From Methylococcales bacterium (GTDB taxonomy: Bacteria > Pseudomonadota > Gammaproteobacteria > JABHGC01): a stretch of DNA of 54,058 nucleotides. How positions within the stretch are numbered: the stretch's first letter is position 1; each line of letters begins with the position of its first letter. The notes below the pieces were generated by a model. It saw only the letters and a program-made list of their open reading frames with translations. It did not search any database and had not been told where the DNA came from. This document shows, in pieces, positions 27,742 to 39,294 of this stretch. Both the position numbers and the translations under genes were made by a program. Location: NCBI GenBank assembly GCA_018672285.1, contig JABHGC010000246.1, positions 1-54,058 on the forward strand. Direction: 5' to 3'.

Positions 27742-28263
27742 TTAGCTTGGGTATTTAATGTTTCGAATAATTTGATCTTTATCCAGAGGCAATTTATTTT
27801 CACATAAGTAATGTTGAAATAATTCAGCACGATAGCGGACAGAGCCTGAATTTCTGATTGGCATCCATTGCTGATTACGTTTGGCTTGAAAACGTTTTCC
27901 GACACCATAAGCGTAGGTCTTGAACTCCATAGTATCGCACCGGATACCTTCATAGAATGCATTTTCAGAACCGGTACTTGAGCGTAACAAGATCATGTAT
28001 CGCACCACCTCGTCAGTCCCTTCTTGAATAGACTCAGGGTCAATCCAGTAGGTGAACGGGGTGTTAATTAAATCAATAGACAATTCTAGCAACCGGTCGT
28101 CATCAAGATATTCCGGTATTTTAGTAAATGCTTCTTTCCAAGGGTCTGGCTCAACATAGCCACTGTAGCCTTCTTCTTCCCCAAAAAAGCCTAAAGCCAA
28201 GACAGGCATAGTCACAAGCATGCCCAGCAACACGTAGAAGGGTTTCCACAATATAGGCATAAA
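27742..28263 (-). CDS. CNP1-like family secreted protein
   Basis: Signal peptide; DPESIQEGTDEVVRYMILLRSSTGSENAFYEGIRCDTMEFKTYAYG. Confidence 0.75.
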   Translation of the reverse strand, partial: FMPILWKPFYVLLGMLVTMPVLALGFFGEEEGYSGYVEPDPWKEAFTKIPEYLDDDRLLELSIDLINTPFTYWIDPESIQEGTDEVVRYMILLRSSTGSENAFYEGIRCDTMEFKTYAYGVGKRFQAKRNQQWMPIRNSGSVRYRAELFQHYLCENKLPLDKDQIIRNIKYPS

Positions 28264-28490
28264 AGGCGACCTCAATATTCAAAAAACGAGCGTAACACCA
28301 GATTAGAATGGGTTCAAGGCGAGCGCTTTACTTTAAAAATTTCGCTAAGATCACTTTAATCACCTTGTCGAATTTAGCCCCAATCATCCACCACAATGCG
28401 CTGTGAACAATCCTTTTATTCACAACCACTTTGCTTTCATATTATCCTATCGCAACATTCACTCTGTATTTTCGCACCTAAGGCAACAGC

Positions 28491-28784
28491 ATGCTGCACA
28501 TTCTGCTCCACTTCATTGTGCCTGCACTCGTTGCAAAATTGGCCTACCGCACGCAATTGTTAAATGCGTATGCCATCATAATGACAACAATGCTGGTCGA
28601 TTTAGACCATTTACTGGCCAACCCTATCTACGACCCCGAACGATGCAGCATTGGCTTCCACCCTTTACACCTGCCCATTCCCATCACCCTTTACTTGATC
28701 TTGTGCTTCATTCCAAAGCTACGGCTCATTGGCCTTGGTCTTACCATCCACATGGCACTTGATGCGATAGATTGTGTAGTTTAG
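28491..28784 (+). CDS. DUF6122-like small membrane protein
   Basis: MLHILLHFIVPALVAKL...MLVDLDHLLANPIYDPERCSIGFHPLHLP...IHMALDAIDC. Confidence 0.75.
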   Translation: MLHILLHFIVPALVAKLAYRTQLLNAYAIIMTTMLVDLDHLLANPIYDPERCSIGFHPLHLPIPITLYLILCFIPKLRLIGLGLTIHMALDAIDCVV

Positions 28785-29803
28785 CCAGCATCATCACCTA
28801 ATTTGCGCCATGCTGCTGGCGACACGCCGAGATGACGTTTAAATGCTCGGCCAAAAGACGCCACACTCTCATATCCTACTGCGTTTGCGACCATTCCAAT
28901 ACTCAGCATCTTATTTTTAAGCGAGCGACATGCAATATACATTCGCCATTTAACCACATATTCCATTGGTGGCTCCCCAACACAAGCCACAAACCTTGCG
29001 GCAAAACGCGAGGGGGACATATTGACTTTGTCTGCAATCGATTTAACCGTCCATTGCTGGTTTGGCGCCAAATGCACCGCTTCAATTGCCCGCCCAACAA
29101 CAGGGTCTTTTAGTGCCGCAAGCCACCCCGAAGCCTGCTTTGGTAAGGAATCGACATGAGTACGAATGGTTTCAGCACACAAAATTTCTAAATAACGTTC
29201 AATCACGAAACTATTCCCCCCAGCTTCCGCGCCAAATTCTTGCAACATCAGCTGAATGACGCCATGCAGTCTCGGGTATTGGTTGGCATCATCAACCTGT
29301 AATTTCAATACTGGCGGCAATGTTGCCATTAACGGGTTAAGCTCAGTATCGTGCAGCAGAAAAATACCGCAGACCAACAGTGTACTAGCTTGCTCATCCC
29401 CTGCAGTCGGCTTAAAACGGTTTTCAGCGCCCGCCATAATATCCTGAAACGTGGTTACCTCGCGGCTCTTACCTTGAGATAGCACATGCCCTTGCCCAGA
29501 AAAGCAGACAATCAGCTCACCTTGCTCAACAACAAATTGTTCACCATCATCCAGTGTCACATGCAACTGGCCTCGAACCACTAGGTGAAATGTGGCAACC
29601 CGAATCCCTTTTGATGTTTTCAGCAGTGAACTTAACGCGCTAGATGGCGGAACTGAAACCGCCCAAGGCGCACAATACGCTTCTTGTAACAGCACACTGC
29701 CAGAGATACCAATTGAGTTGAGTATTTGACTGAGAACATCAGTCGAACCAAGTGCGCCAATAGGCATAGAGAACGTGGTATTAATCTTGTCCATTGATGG
29801 CAC
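28781..29803 (-). CDS. AraC family transcriptional regulator (cupin plus HTH)
   Basis: WTVKSIADKVNMSPSRFAARF...GMVANAVGYESVASFGRAFKRHLGVSPAAWRK. Confidence 0.92.
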   Translation of the reverse strand: MPSMDKINTTFSMPIGALGSTDVLSQILNSIGISGSVLLQEAYCAPWAVSVPPSSALSSLLKTSKGIRVATFHLVVRGQLHVTLDDGEQFVVEQGELIVCFSGQGHVLSQGKSREVTTFQDIMAGAENRFKPTAGDEQASTLLVCGIFLLHDTELNPLMATLPPVLKLQVDDANQYPRLHGVIQLMLQEFGAEAGGNSFVIERYLEILCAETIRTHVDSLPKQASGWLAALKDPVVGRAIEAVHLAPNQQWTVKSIADKVNMSPSRFAARFVACVGEPPMEYVVKWRMYIACRSLKNKMLSIGMVANAVGYESVASFGRAFKRHLGVSPAAWRKLGDDAG

Positions 29804-30002
29804 CTCTATCTAAATAAGTGGTTATTTTATCCATCAATTCAACTCAATTGCTAGGCACAAAACCACCGCATGCCATGCTAAAACAACTTTATGAATCAAC
29901 GCTCAAAATACAGAGCCACCCGATAGGAGTTACCAAACAATACCAATCAAGCTGACCACCAGCAGGTTCATGACAAAACACAATCAACTCAGCTTTAACC
30001 AA

Positions 30003-30034
30003 AAAAGCACGTTTACCGAAGTAAACGTGCTTTT
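30003..30034. terminator. Strong hairpin terminator
   Basis: AAAAGCACGTTTAC CGAA GTAAACGTGCTTTT, perfect 14 bp stem with T/A flanks. Confidence 0.9.
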
Positions 30035-30071
30035 GATTGAGTCAACAAACAGTACTGACAGGAGAAAAAGA

Positions 30072-31706
30072 CTACGCCTTTAAATAGTTGATCAAAGCCA
30101 CAGTAGAACAGTCATGTGCACTTTCATCCGCACCACTGTCTAACTCAGATAAAACCACTTTCGCTAATTGCTTACCTAACTCAACACCCCATTGGTCAAA
30201 CGAGTTAATGTTCCAGACAATACCTTGGACAAAAATTTTGTGCTCATACATCGCAATCAAACTACCCAACGATCTTGGTGTCACTTTATCTAACACAATT
30301 GAATTGGTTGGTCGGTTGCCGGTAAATTGTTTGTGCTGCGCTAAGCGCTCTAACTGCTCCCCCGTCACACCATCGGCTTCTAGTTCTGCACGGGCTTCTG
30401 CCACTGTTTTCCCTTTCATCAGCGCTTCTGTTTGCGCGACAAAGTTAGACAGTAAAATTTTATGATGTGCACCGCGTTTATTGTGGGTTTCTTTTGGCAC
30501 AATAAAGTCAGCAGGAATCACTCGAGTCCCTTGGTGAATCAACTGGTAAAACGCATGCTGGCCATTGGTACCAGGTTCACCCCAAATAATTGGGCCTGTA
30601 TCATGATCCACCGCTTCATTATCTCGGTTAATGCCTTTACCATTACTCTCCATGTCACCTTGCTGAAAGTAAGCTGAAAAACGGTGCAAATACTGATCAT
30701 ATGGTAAAATCGATACGCTTTGCGCGCCAAAGAAATTATTATACCAAATACCTAATACGGCCATAATCACCGGTAAATTGTCTTTAGCGGGGGTATCAAT
30801 AAAGTGGTTATCCATATCGTGAGCACCGGCTAATAGCTCAATATAGTTATCCATACCGATATAAACAGCTATTGGCAAACCAATCGCAGACCATAGTGAA
30901 TAACGACCACCGACCCAATCCCAAAATTCAAACATATTGGCTTCGTCAATACCGAATGCTTTAACCGACTCCGCATTAGTGGATAGCGCAACAAAGTGCT
31001 TCGCAATATGTGCTTTGTCTTTGGCTTCCTCTAAAAACCAGTCTCGTGCGCTTTCTGCATTGGTAATGGTTTCTTGAGTGGTGAAGGTTTTGGATGCGAT
31101 GATAAACAGGGTGGTTTCTGGTGAACATTTTTTGACTGTTTCACTGATATCAGTCCCATCAACGTTGGACACAAAATGCACGTTAATACGCTCATGACCA
31201 TAAGGCTTCAAGGCCTCTGTCGCCATATACGGGCCTAAATCAGAACCCCCAATACCAATATTCACCACATCGGTAATTTCTTTGCCGGTATAACCTTTCC
31301 ATTCACCACTTCGAACTTGGTCGGTAAATTCCTTCATGTGATCCAATACCGCATTAACGCCTGGCATCACATCTTCACCGTCGACTTTAATCTCACGGTT
31401 ACCGCGGTTTCTCAGTGCAACATGAAGAACGGCACGGTCTTCTGTGGTGTTGATTTTCTCACCGTCGAACATTTTCTTAGCCCAACCCATCACATCTTGC
31501 TGCTCAACCACCTTAAGCAATAAATCCATGGTTTCTGAGGTGATACGGTTTTTTGAGTAATCGAGCAAAATATCACATGCTTTTGCAGAAAATTGGTTAT
31601 ACCGATCACTATCTTCAGCAAATAAGTCCTTCATTTGCACGTCTTTCATATTATTATGGTGATCTTTTAATGCTGCCCATGCTGCCGAATTTTGCAATTT
31701 AGTCAT
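30072..31706 (-). CDS. pgi: Glucose-6-phosphate isomerase
   Basis: [54 protein letters not shown]-like segment. Confidence 0.97.
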   Translation of the reverse strand: MTKLQNSAAWAALKDHHNNMKDVQMKDLFAEDSDRYNQFSAKACDILLDYSKNRITSETMDLLLKVVEQQDVMGWAKKMFDGEKINTTEDRAVLHVALRNRGNREIKVDGEDVMPGVNAVLDHMKEFTDQVRSGEWKGYTGKEITDVVNIGIGGSDLGPYMATEALKPYGHERINVHFVSNVDGTDISETVKKCSPETTLFIIASKTFTTQETITNAESARDWFLEEAKDKAHIAKHFVALSTNAESVKAFGIDEANMFEFWDWVGGRYSLWSAIGLPIAVYIGMDNYIELLAGAHDMDNHFIDTPAKDNLPVIMAVLGIWYNNFFGAQSVSILPYDQYLHRFSAYFQQGDMESNGKGINRDNEAVDHDTGPIIWGEPGTNGQHAFYQLIHQGTRVIPADFIVPKETHNKRGAHHKILLSNFVAQTEALMKGKTVAEARAELEADGVTGEQLERLAQHKQFTGNRPTNSIVLDKVTPRSLGSLIAMYEHKIFVQGIVWNINSFDQWGVELGKQLAKVVLSELDSGADESAHDCSTVALINYLKA

Positions 31707-31906
31707 TCGTATACCTGCTATGATTGTGTGGAGTTTTACCAAATTAATGTCGCCTCAACTAGGTATAGCATATTCTTTCAACTCTGCTGCGCCACAAATT
31801 CACTGGGGAGAACAGAGGTTTACTCATCCTCAATTAGGGGAATAGAGCCTGTTTCGGTAAGATAGCGCGATGTTTCAAAAACCTACGAATGGAGTTAGGG
31901 CTCAGA

Positions 31907-33349
31907 ATGAATATTTTATTTGCCACCAGCGAAGCGGTGCCTTTAATCAAAACCGGTGGCTTAGCCGATGTTAGCGGAAGCCTCCCTCCTGCCATACAGG
32001 CTCTTGGCCATGATATTCGCGTGGTATTACCAGGCTACCCAACTGCCATCAAGAATGCGGGCACACTGACCAGCATTGCCAGCTTCACCCTAGAACGTGA
32101 CCTGCTAGAGGGACAAATATTAGAGGGCACACTGCCTGGTACTAAAGTTCCTGTTTACCTTATAGATATACCACACTATTTTAATCGAGACGGCGGCCCT
32201 TATAACCATGAAAAAGGGGGGGACTGGACGGACAACCCGCAGCGTTTTGCGGCATTTGCCCATACTGTGGTTCAACTCGCAATGGCTCGCATCGACGTCG
32301 GCTGGAAGCCTGATTTAATTCACTGCAATGATTGGCAAACAGGGCTTATCCCCCCCTTGCTCACAGTAGAAGACAACCCTCCAGCCAGTATTTTCACGAT
32401 TCATAACCTGGCATATCAAGGGCTTTACGATAAGGACGTGTTTCATTCACTCGGTTTACCCGAGCACTTCTGGTCACCTGAAAGCCTAGAGTTTTACCAT
32501 AATTTTTCTTTTCTCAAAGGTGGCCTCGCTCACGCCCACTGGATCACGACCGTTAGCCCAACCTATGCCCGAGAAATTCGCACACCCGCCTTTTCTTATG
32601 GCTTAGACGGTTTACTAAACCACCGCTCGCGGCAACTCAGCGGCATTTTAAATGGTATTGATGAGACGGTGTGGAACCCATCTAAAGATGTCCACTTAAA
32701 GGGAAATTACTCGAGCGATAGCCTTCAAAAGAAAGCCGTTAACAAACTGGCCTTACAAAAACACTTTGGCTTAAAAGAAGACAAGTCCATTCCTCTCATG
32801 GCGTCCATTGGCCGTCTTGCCGAACAAAAAGGCGTAGACTTAATCCTCAAGGTGTTACCTAAGTTGTTTGAGTCTGGCGCACAATTTATTTTACTGGGCA
32901 GTGGGGATGCATGGCTGGAACACAACCTCCAGATGCTAGCATCACAATACCCAGAGCAATTTAAACTCACACTGGGTTACAACGAGCCTTTAGCGCACCA
33001 AATTGAAGCGGGTGCGGATATCTTCTTAATGCCCTCTCGGTTTGAGCCTTGCGGGCTAAATCAAATCTATAGTTTAAAATATGGTACTATTCCTGTGGTT
33101 GGAAGAACCGGCGGTTTGGTTGATACTGTAGTCGATGCCACCACCCGCAACTTATATTTAGACACGGCAACCGGATTCATCATGGACGATGCTTCCCCAG
33201 AGGCACTACTCCATGCCACAGAACGTGCACTACAAACATACCAGCAACCCAAGGTATGGCAGAAAATCATTAAAACGGCTATGAAACAACCGTTTAGTTG
33301 GGAAATTAGTGCAAAAGAATATATCGACATCTATCAACAAGTCACATAG
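31907..33349 (+). CDS. glgA: Glycogen synthase
   Basis: MNILFATSEAVPLIKTGGLADVSGSLP; NGIDETVWNPSKD; MPSRFEPCGLNQIYSLKYGTIPVVGRTGGLVDTV. Confidence 0.96.
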   Translation: MNILFATSEAVPLIKTGGLADVSGSLPPAIQALGHDIRVVLPGYPTAIKNAGTLTSIASFTLERDLLEGQILEGTLPGTKVPVYLIDIPHYFNRDGGPYNHEKGGDWTDNPQRFAAFAHTVVQLAMARIDVGWKPDLIHCNDWQTGLIPPLLTVEDNPPASIFTIHNLAYQGLYDKDVFHSLGLPEHFWSPESLEFYHNFSFLKGGLAHAHWITTVSPTYAREIRTPAFSYGLDGLLNHRSRQLSGILNGIDETVWNPSKDVHLKGNYSSDSLQKKAVNKLALQKHFGLKEDKSIPLMASIGRLAEQKGVDLILKVLPKLFESGAQFILLGSGDAWLEHNLQMLASQYPEQFKLTLGYNEPLAHQIEAGADIFLMPSRFEPCGLNQIYSLKYGTIPVVGRTGGLVDTVVDATTRNLYLDTATGFIMDDASPEALLHATERALQTYQQPKVWQKIIKTAMKQPFSWEISAKEYIDIYQQVT

Positions 33350-33357
33350 GTAATTTG

Positions 33358-36141
33358 ATGAACGACTCAGACGACAAGCTACTTAGAAGCCAAGTAAAAC
33401 TTTTTGGCAGTATTTTAGGTAACGTACTGAAAAAACAAGCAGGCGAACAAGTCTACTCAGCGGTGGAAACATTACGCACGGGTTTTATTGAGCTACGCCA
33501 ACAAGATGACCCCGCAAAACGAGAATACCTATCATCGGTCATTGCTAACTTGTCTCCCAGCACCCTAACCTATGTTGTCAGGGCGTTTAGCCTCTACTTC
33601 AGCCTTGTCAATATCGCAGAAGAAACCCACCACCACAGTTTGCGCCGTAATATTGTGGCCAACGACCAACCTTTTTGGCGCGGCTCATTCAACCACTCTT
33701 TTATCGAATTAAAGAGCCAAGGCGTTAGCGCTGATGAGGCACAAAAGCTCGTTGACGAGATGAGCTACACGCCTGTTTTCACCGCTCACCCAACTGAATC
33801 TAAACGCCGCACCATCATGGTATTGCTTCGCCGAGTATTTGTTCATAGCAAACGCTTAATGGAGTCTGGTTGCAGCCCTAAAGAACAACAAGAAATCACC
33901 AATTTACTTGAGTCTCAAATTCAAATTTTATGGAAAACAGAAGAAGTTCGAGCAGACAAACCTGAGGTCTACGACGAAATTAAAAACGGCCTGTTTTATT
34001 TTAAAGAGTGCTTATTTGAAGCCGTACCCACGGTATATCGATACGCTGAAAACGCCGCCAACAAAGCTTACCCTTCTGAAGCTGATAACGGCATTCAAAT
34101 ACCCAGCTTTTTAAAGTTTGGCTCATGGATCGGTGGCGACCGAGATGGCAACCCATTTGTCACGCCGCAAACAACTCAGTATGCCATCCGCATGCAAACG
34201 AAAACCATTTTAGAAGAATACACCCGACGCTTAGACCTTCTTGGGCAAATTTTAACCATGTCATCAGACATGGTGACCCCTTCTTACGATTTTATCCAAG
34301 CGGCTGAAAAAGACCGTGAGTTTTGCGAGACCGTGTTTGCAGGTCGTCCTAAAAAATATGAACACGAGCCTTACCGCCGCAAGCTCCATATTATGCGCTC
34401 TCGTATCCAACAGAATATCAATGTCATTGAATCACAGCTTGCAGGAGAGCCCATCAGCAACGAGCAAGGCTACCAAAGCGAGCATGAGTTCCTGAAAGAT
34501 TTAAATATCATTCGCACCTCTTTAACCAGTCACGGTGACAAAAACATCACCGAATATAGCTTAAAAGACTTAATCCGACTGGTTGAAACGTTTGGCTTTT
34601 TCTTGGTTAGGCTTGATGTACGACAAGAGTCCACTCGCCATACCGAAACAATCAGTGAGATATTAAAAGGTAATGGCATTGACTATGATGCACTGAATGA
34701 AAACGACCGAATTAATTTGCTTGCAAGTATTTTAAAGCAAGAACAAGCCGTTAATGTATCTGATAGCCTTTCTGAAATATCAAAACAAACGCTTGACGTC
34801 TTTCACACCATCCGTGAAATGCGCCAGGAAGTCAGCCAAAACTGTATTGGCCAGTATGTTATTTCGATGACACACAACTCCAGCCACATTATGGAGGTAA
34901 TGACACTTGCCTGCCTTGCAGGGCTTGCCGGAAAACGCGATGATGAACCTTTCTGTGAACTGGAAATATCACCGCTTTTTGAAACCCTGGAAGATTTAGA
35001 CCACATTGACTCTGTCATGTCGACTTTACTGGATAATGAATGCTATAGAAGCCTATTAAAAGCATCTGGCAACACCCAAGAAGTCATGCTTGGCTACTCA
35101 GACTCATGCAAAGATGGCGGCCCTATCTCTTCAGCTTGGAAGCTATACGAAGCACAAATTAAAATCATTGCGATCACCAATGAACACAAAGTCAGGTGCC
35201 GCTTATTTCATGGCCGTGGTGGCACCATTGGCCGTGGCGGCGGACCTACTCACGATGCGATCATGGCACAGCCGGCTGGCACCGTGCACGGAGAAATCAA
35301 ATTCACCGAGCAAGGCGAAGTACTGTCTTACAAATACAGTAATACAGAAACAGCCAGCTACGAGCTAACCATGGGGGTCACCGCATTACTCAAAGCCAGC
35401 GCTCATTTGGTTACAGACATTGAGCAAGACGACCAAGACGACTGGACCGTTATGAGTGTCCTCTCAAATCAAGGGGAGCAAACCTATCGCCAACTAACTG
35501 ACCACACACCTGGTTTCTTAGATTATTTCTATGAAGCCACACCATTGTCTGAAATTGGCATGATGAACATAGGCTCAAGACCTTCACACCGCAGTAAAAC
35601 AGACCGCTCCAAAGGTTCTGTTCGTGCGATTGGCTGGGTATTTAGCTGGGCACAATCTAGGCACACACTTCCCGCATGGTATGGTTTTGGCACAGCACTG
35701 GCCGAGTACCACCAAGGTGATGAAGACAGAATGGCCACTTTAAGGCGCATGTATGATTCATGGCCATTTTTTAGAGCACTACTGAGCAACGTACAAATGG
35801 CGCTATTCAAAGCCGATATGGAAGCAGCTGAAGAATACTCTAAATTATGCCTAGACCCTGAAGTCGGTAAGTCGGTGTACCAGATGATACGATCTGAGTA
35901 TGAAACCACGGTCAAATTAGTTTTGAGTATTGCTCAAGCTGACACATTAATTTCCGAAACACCGGAACTTTTATTGTCCCTTAACCGTCGAAACCCTTAT
36001 CTCGACCCATTAAACCAGATCCAAGTTCACCTTCTGAAAAAAGTGAGAGACGAGAACATCGGAGATGAAAAAGACATCTATTTAAAACCATTACTACGCA
36101 GCATTAATGCCATCGCAGCAGGCATGCGTAATACAGGGTAA
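33358..36141 (+). CDS. ppc: Phosphoenolpyruvate carboxylase
   Basis: VFTAHPTESKRRTIM; GSWIGGDRDGNPFVT; MLGYSDSCKDGG; FHGRGGTIGRGGGP. Confidence 0.97.
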   Translation: MNDSDDKLLRSQVKLFGSILGNVLKKQAGEQVYSAVETLRTGFIELRQQDDPAKREYLSSVIANLSPSTLTYVVRAFSLYFSLVNIAEETHHHSLRRNIVANDQPFWRGSFNHSFIELKSQGVSADEAQKLVDEMSYTPVFTAHPTESKRRTIMVLLRRVFVHSKRLMESGCSPKEQQEITNLLESQIQILWKTEEVRADKPEVYDEIKNGLFYFKECLFEAVPTVYRYAENAANKAYPSEADNGIQIPSFLKFGSWIGGDRDGNPFVTPQTTQYAIRMQTKTILEEYTRRLDLLGQILTMSSDMVTPSYDFIQAAEKDREFCETVFAGRPKKYEHEPYRRKLHIMRSRIQQNINVIESQLAGEPISNEQGYQSEHEFLKDLNIIRTSLTSHGDKNITEYSLKDLIRLVETFGFFLVRLDVRQESTRHTETISEILKGNGIDYDALNENDRINLLASILKQEQAVNVSDSLSEISKQTLDVFHTIREMRQEVSQNCIGQYVISMTHNSSHIMEVMTLACLAGLAGKRDDEPFCELEISPLFETLEDLDHIDSVMSTLLDNECYRSLLKASGNTQEVMLGYSDSCKDGGPISSAWKLYEAQIKIIAITNEHKVRCRLFHGRGGTIGRGGGPTHDAIMAQPAGTVHGEIKFTEQGEVLSYKYSNTETASYELTMGVTALLKASAHLVTDIEQDDQDDWTVMSVLSNQGEQTYRQLTDHTPGFLDYFYEATPLSEIGMMNIGSRPSHRSKTDRSKGSVRAIGWVFSWAQSRHTLPAWYGFGTALAEYHQGDEDRMATLRRMYDSWPFFRALLSNVQMALFKADMEAAEEYSKLCLDPEVGKSVYQMIRSEYETTVKLVLSIAQADTLISETPELLLSLNRRNPYLDPLNQIQVHLLKKVRDENIGDEKDIYLKPLLRSINAIAAGMRNTG

Positions 36142-36145
36142 CCTC

Positions 36146-36562
36146 ATGAAACGTTTGACATTGTTATTGTTTATTTTGCTTTGCATACCAAGCGTGGTTG
36201 ATGCAACAAATCTTCATCGACATAATCAAACCATTAAAGAAGTCTTTTTTGCTCAAGACAAAAACACCATCATTGCAGTAGACCTACAGTCTCGCCGCAA
36301 TGTGGAGTTTAGGTTGAGGCTGCGAGAAACGATCCTCAACATTATTGAGACAGATGTCACTATTGCCGTTGCAACCGACCGCCGTTTATTTGGCTTTAGC
36401 CAACGAGGCAGCGGCTGGGTTCCCATTAAGTTAAAACTCAAAGAACAAGTCATTAGACTGCGCGCACGTGATTTTGCAATTTTTGCAGAAACCAACCAAC
36501 GTTTTTTAAGCTTCGACGCACTCAATGGTAACTGGCAGTCACGACGTAAATCATTAAGATAA
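36146..36562 (+). CDS. Secreted hypothetical protein
   Basis: Signal peptide MKRLTLLLFILLCIPSVVDA; starts 4 nt after the ppc stop. Confidence 0.6.
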   Translation: MKRLTLLLFILLCIPSVVDATNLHRHNQTIKEVFFAQDKNTIIAVDLQSRRNVEFRLRLRETILNIIETDVTIAVATDRRLFGFSQRGSGWVPIKLKLKEQVIRLRARDFAIFAETNQRFLSFDALNGNWQSRRKSLR

Positions 36563-36600
36563 ACACATTTCCGGAATAAATAACGTTTAAAACAACAACA

Positions 36601-37035
36601 ATGGACAATTCACTTCCACATTGCTGTTCATCAGCGACACCCTCTAAAGCCACTCAAAAACACACTTGCCCCCAGGATGGAAAGGCACATTCGCAAGTTT
36701 CAATCAAAACCATCCTGCACCACATGAAGTCTCCTTGGCATTGGCCAAATAGCAATCAAAGATATTACTTTTGCTCAGACCCAAACTGTGAGGTCGTCTA
36801 TTTTGGGCAAGATAACAGCATCATCACACAAGCAGACCTACTTACAACCGTTGGCATTAAACATCCACAAGACAATGCTGCTTTGTGTTACTGCTTTGAC
36901 ATCAGCTATAAAGAGGCTAGGCTAAACAAACACCTTAAGCACTTTGTACAAGAAAAAACCAAAAACAAACTGTGTGCGTGCGATGTTAGAAACCCTTCTG
37001 GCAAATGCTGCTTAAAAGATTTCCCTAAAACATAA
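36601..37035 (+). CDS. CopZ-type zinc/iron-sulfur metallochaperone-like protein
   Basis: CPQDGKAHSQVSIKTILHHMKSPW...YYFCSDPNCEVVYFG...LCYCFDIS...CACDVRNPSGKCCLKD cysteine arrangement. Confidence 0.75.
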   Translation: MDNSLPHCCSSATPSKATQKHTCPQDGKAHSQVSIKTILHHMKSPWHWPNSNQRYYFCSDPNCEVVYFGQDNSIITQADLLTTVGIKHPQDNAALCYCFDISYKEARLNKHLKHFVQEKTKNKLCACDVRNPSGKCCLKDFPKT

Positions 37036-37039
37036 AACA

Positions 37040-37069
37040 AAAAAACCTGCTAACAAAAACGTTAGCAGG
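37040..37069 (-). terminator. Rho-independent terminator (minus strand)
   Basis: Minus strand CCTGCTAAC GTTTTT GTTAGCAGG followed by TTTTTTTGTTTT. Confidence 0.85.
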
Positions 37070-37106
37070 CTAGGTTACTTCTTATTATTAACTTTGGTGG
37101 TTTTGG

Positions 37107-37511
37107 CTAGGTTACCTTTTTCATCAGAGAAAAGCTTTTCACAAACGGCCGAGCAAGCTCAGGCTGCACGATCATGCTTGAAAAATCTCCAACGTTAAAT
37201 GTTAACTTACCCGAGATGGTTGCAATACCTAGTGCTGCCATCCCTACGCCCTCCTCCTGCCACTGTCTCCAGTGCGCCTTTTCGGCCCTTAGATCCCAAT
37301 CCAAATTTTCACCGCCATACTCCCCAGCATGTACAGCTTTGCCCTCCTTGACCACAAGCACGCCTCGAGGATTATCCTCCCCTTTAAATCCGCAACCAAT
37401 TGTTGAGTTAAACCCTGCTTTACGCAACATTTCACCCATCGTTTGCTCATCATTCCAAGCATCTTGGTACTGCTTCATCCATCGATCATTAAATAATTTA
37501 GCATTATTCAT
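37107..37511 (-). CDS. SCP-2 sterol-transfer-like small protein
   Basis: 134 aa; weak resemblance: RGVLVVKEGKAV...LTFNVGDFSSMIVQPELARPFVKSFSLM. Confidence 0.4.
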   Translation of the reverse strand: MNNAKLFNDRWMKQYQDAWNDEQTMGEMLRKAGFNSTIGCGFKGEDNPRGVLVVKEGKAVHAGEYGGENLDWDLRAEKAHWRQWQEEGVGMAALGIATISGKLTFNVGDFSSMIVQPELARPFVKSFSLMKKVT

Positions 37512-37845
37512 CTGATGATACCTCTCTCAGCGTACTACGCTTTTGGGTTATGCTCATGTCTTCACGCCAGAACATGATTAGCACGTTATTATATTCTTCT
37601 CTTGACATCAATCAGGTAATACAGTCAATGACTACTGAATTTCCCTGAGACATATCATCGACAAACCACTCACCTCATCACCCTGCAATTACATTCATTA
37701 ATGCGATGAATCCTTTGAAGACAATCAATACATTACAGTAATACCCATATAAGTAAATGCTATATTCTTGATTGGTGATTTACGGCGCAAAATCGCCGAT
37801 AAGTGGCACTCTTAACATGGACTAAATCCTTAAAACAGAGGATCT

Positions 37846-38544
37846 ATGGTAGAATGGCGTTTTTTAATGACTGGAATCAGCGCAATGAAATGGGTACACC
37901 ACACGATCATCATGAGTGCAATATTAGGCTTTTTCATCTGGCTGGCATGGGCACCACCATCATCTCAACGTGGCGTCTATTTTCCTTGGCAAATCACCCT
38001 ACTAGAAGGCGGCGATAGCCAAGTTTTTGGACTCACGCTAGGCAAAAGCACCCTAGCAGACGTCATTAAGCTACACCAAGACCATTCTGTAGCCATTTTC
38101 TATAAACCGGGGAATGCTTTGCGCTTAGAAGCTTATTTACCTAACTTTAAATCAGGACCATTGATTGCCAAGCTCATTGCCGAAATCGATGTTGATAACA
38201 GTTTGCTCGAAAAAACCTATGAAACGTATGAAGTTCACCGAAAGCCTATTGACGACCAGGGGTTTAAAGTTGAGCTATCTAGTAGCAGTATTCCAGAGTT
38301 ACTCACTGCAAAAATCATCAGCCTCTCTTACTCGCCCAAAGCCAATTTAGACGAAGCACTTTTGCTTAAGCACTTTGGCACACCTGACTCAAAAATAGCC
38401 GAAAGTGACAACATTAGTCACTGGCTTTACCCTAAAAAAGGCCTCTCAATTGCTTACAGCTTGAAAGGGAAAGAGTTATTTCAGTATCTACCCCCTAAAA
38501 ATTTCGACCGGATGATTAAAAAGCTAGAAATAAATAATCCATAA
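37846..38544 (+). CDS. Membrane-anchored hypothetical protein
   Basis: Single N-terminal TM segment (IIMSAILGFFIWLAWAP), periplasmic-type remainder. Confidence 0.55.
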   Translation: MVEWRFLMTGISAMKWVHHTIIMSAILGFFIWLAWAPPSSQRGVYFPWQITLLEGGDSQVFGLTLGKSTLADVIKLHQDHSVAIFYKPGNALRLEAYLPNFKSGPLIAKLIAEIDVDNSLLEKTYETYEVHRKPIDDQGFKVELSSSSIPELLTAKIISLSYSPKANLDEALLLKHFGTPDSKIAESDNISHWLYPKKGLSIAYSLKGKELFQYLPPKNFDRMIKKLEINNP

Positions 38545-38631
38545 AAACCCCAGTTAACACTTCAACTATTGCAGCGTATAGACTATATATTAAGGTATTC
38601 CAAACAGCATTATTAATGCAAAGGTATACCT

Positions 38632-39291
38632 GTGCTATTACGTAGCGGCCTCCTATTATGTCTCTTTGCCCTGCTCAATGTAGCCCATGCCAACTCAACA
38701 CTCACCTTTAAAATCACTGACCAAAATGGCAATGCACTTTCTAACGCGGTAGTGAGCATTAAACCGACTAACCCCCGCCACTTACCCACTCCAGCACATC
38801 AACCCACGGCTGAAATGGTTCAGCAAAATAGAAGCTTTGTGCCATACGTATTACCCGTGCAAGTGAACACCCCGGTAGTGTTCCCTAATAAGGATGATTT
38901 CCAACACCACGTGTATTCGTTCTCACCCACTAAGCGCTTTGAATTAAAATTATTTTCTGGTGATAATGCAGCCCCCATTATTTTTGACAAAAAAGGGATT
39001 GTCGCGTTAGGTTGCAATATTCATGACTGGATGATGAGCTATATCGTTGTGATCGACACCCCCTATTTCCAAAAAACCAGCTTTGACGGCACCGCTTCTT
39101 TTAATGTACCCGCAGACACTTATTGGGTCGATGTTTGGCACCCACAAATTACGCACACCATGAAGCAGTCCGTGATTCTCAAACCAAATGCCTCCACACA
39201 AATGCCGATATCTCTTTATTTAAACCGAACAGGAAAGCCTGAAGTTCCTGATGAAGAAGATCCCTTTAACTTTGACTACAGTCCTTTTTAA
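38632..39291 (+). CDS. Secreted cupredoxin-like protein (often annotated 'methylamine utilization protein')
   Basis: Signal peptide; NKDDFQHHVYSFS and LGCNIHDWMMSYI (type-1 copper ligand pattern); C-terminal beta-sandwich. Confidence 0.75.
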   Translation: MLLRSGLLLCLFALLNVAHANSTLTFKITDQNGNALSNAVVSIKPTNPRHLPTPAHQPTAEMVQQNRSFVPYVLPVQVNTPVVFPNKDDFQHHVYSFSPTKRFELKLFSGDNAAPIIFDKKGIVALGCNIHDWMMSYIVVIDTPYFQKTSFDGTASFNVPADTYWVDVWHPQITHTMKQSVILKPNASTQMPISLYLNRTGKPEVPDEEDPFNFDYSPF

Positions 39292-39294
39292 TTC

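Noticed and set aside
28403-28762. 119 aa His-rich plus-strand ORF overlapping the DUF6122-like gene
   Set aside because: The other frame (28491..28784) gives a recognisable membrane protein; this one is composition noise.
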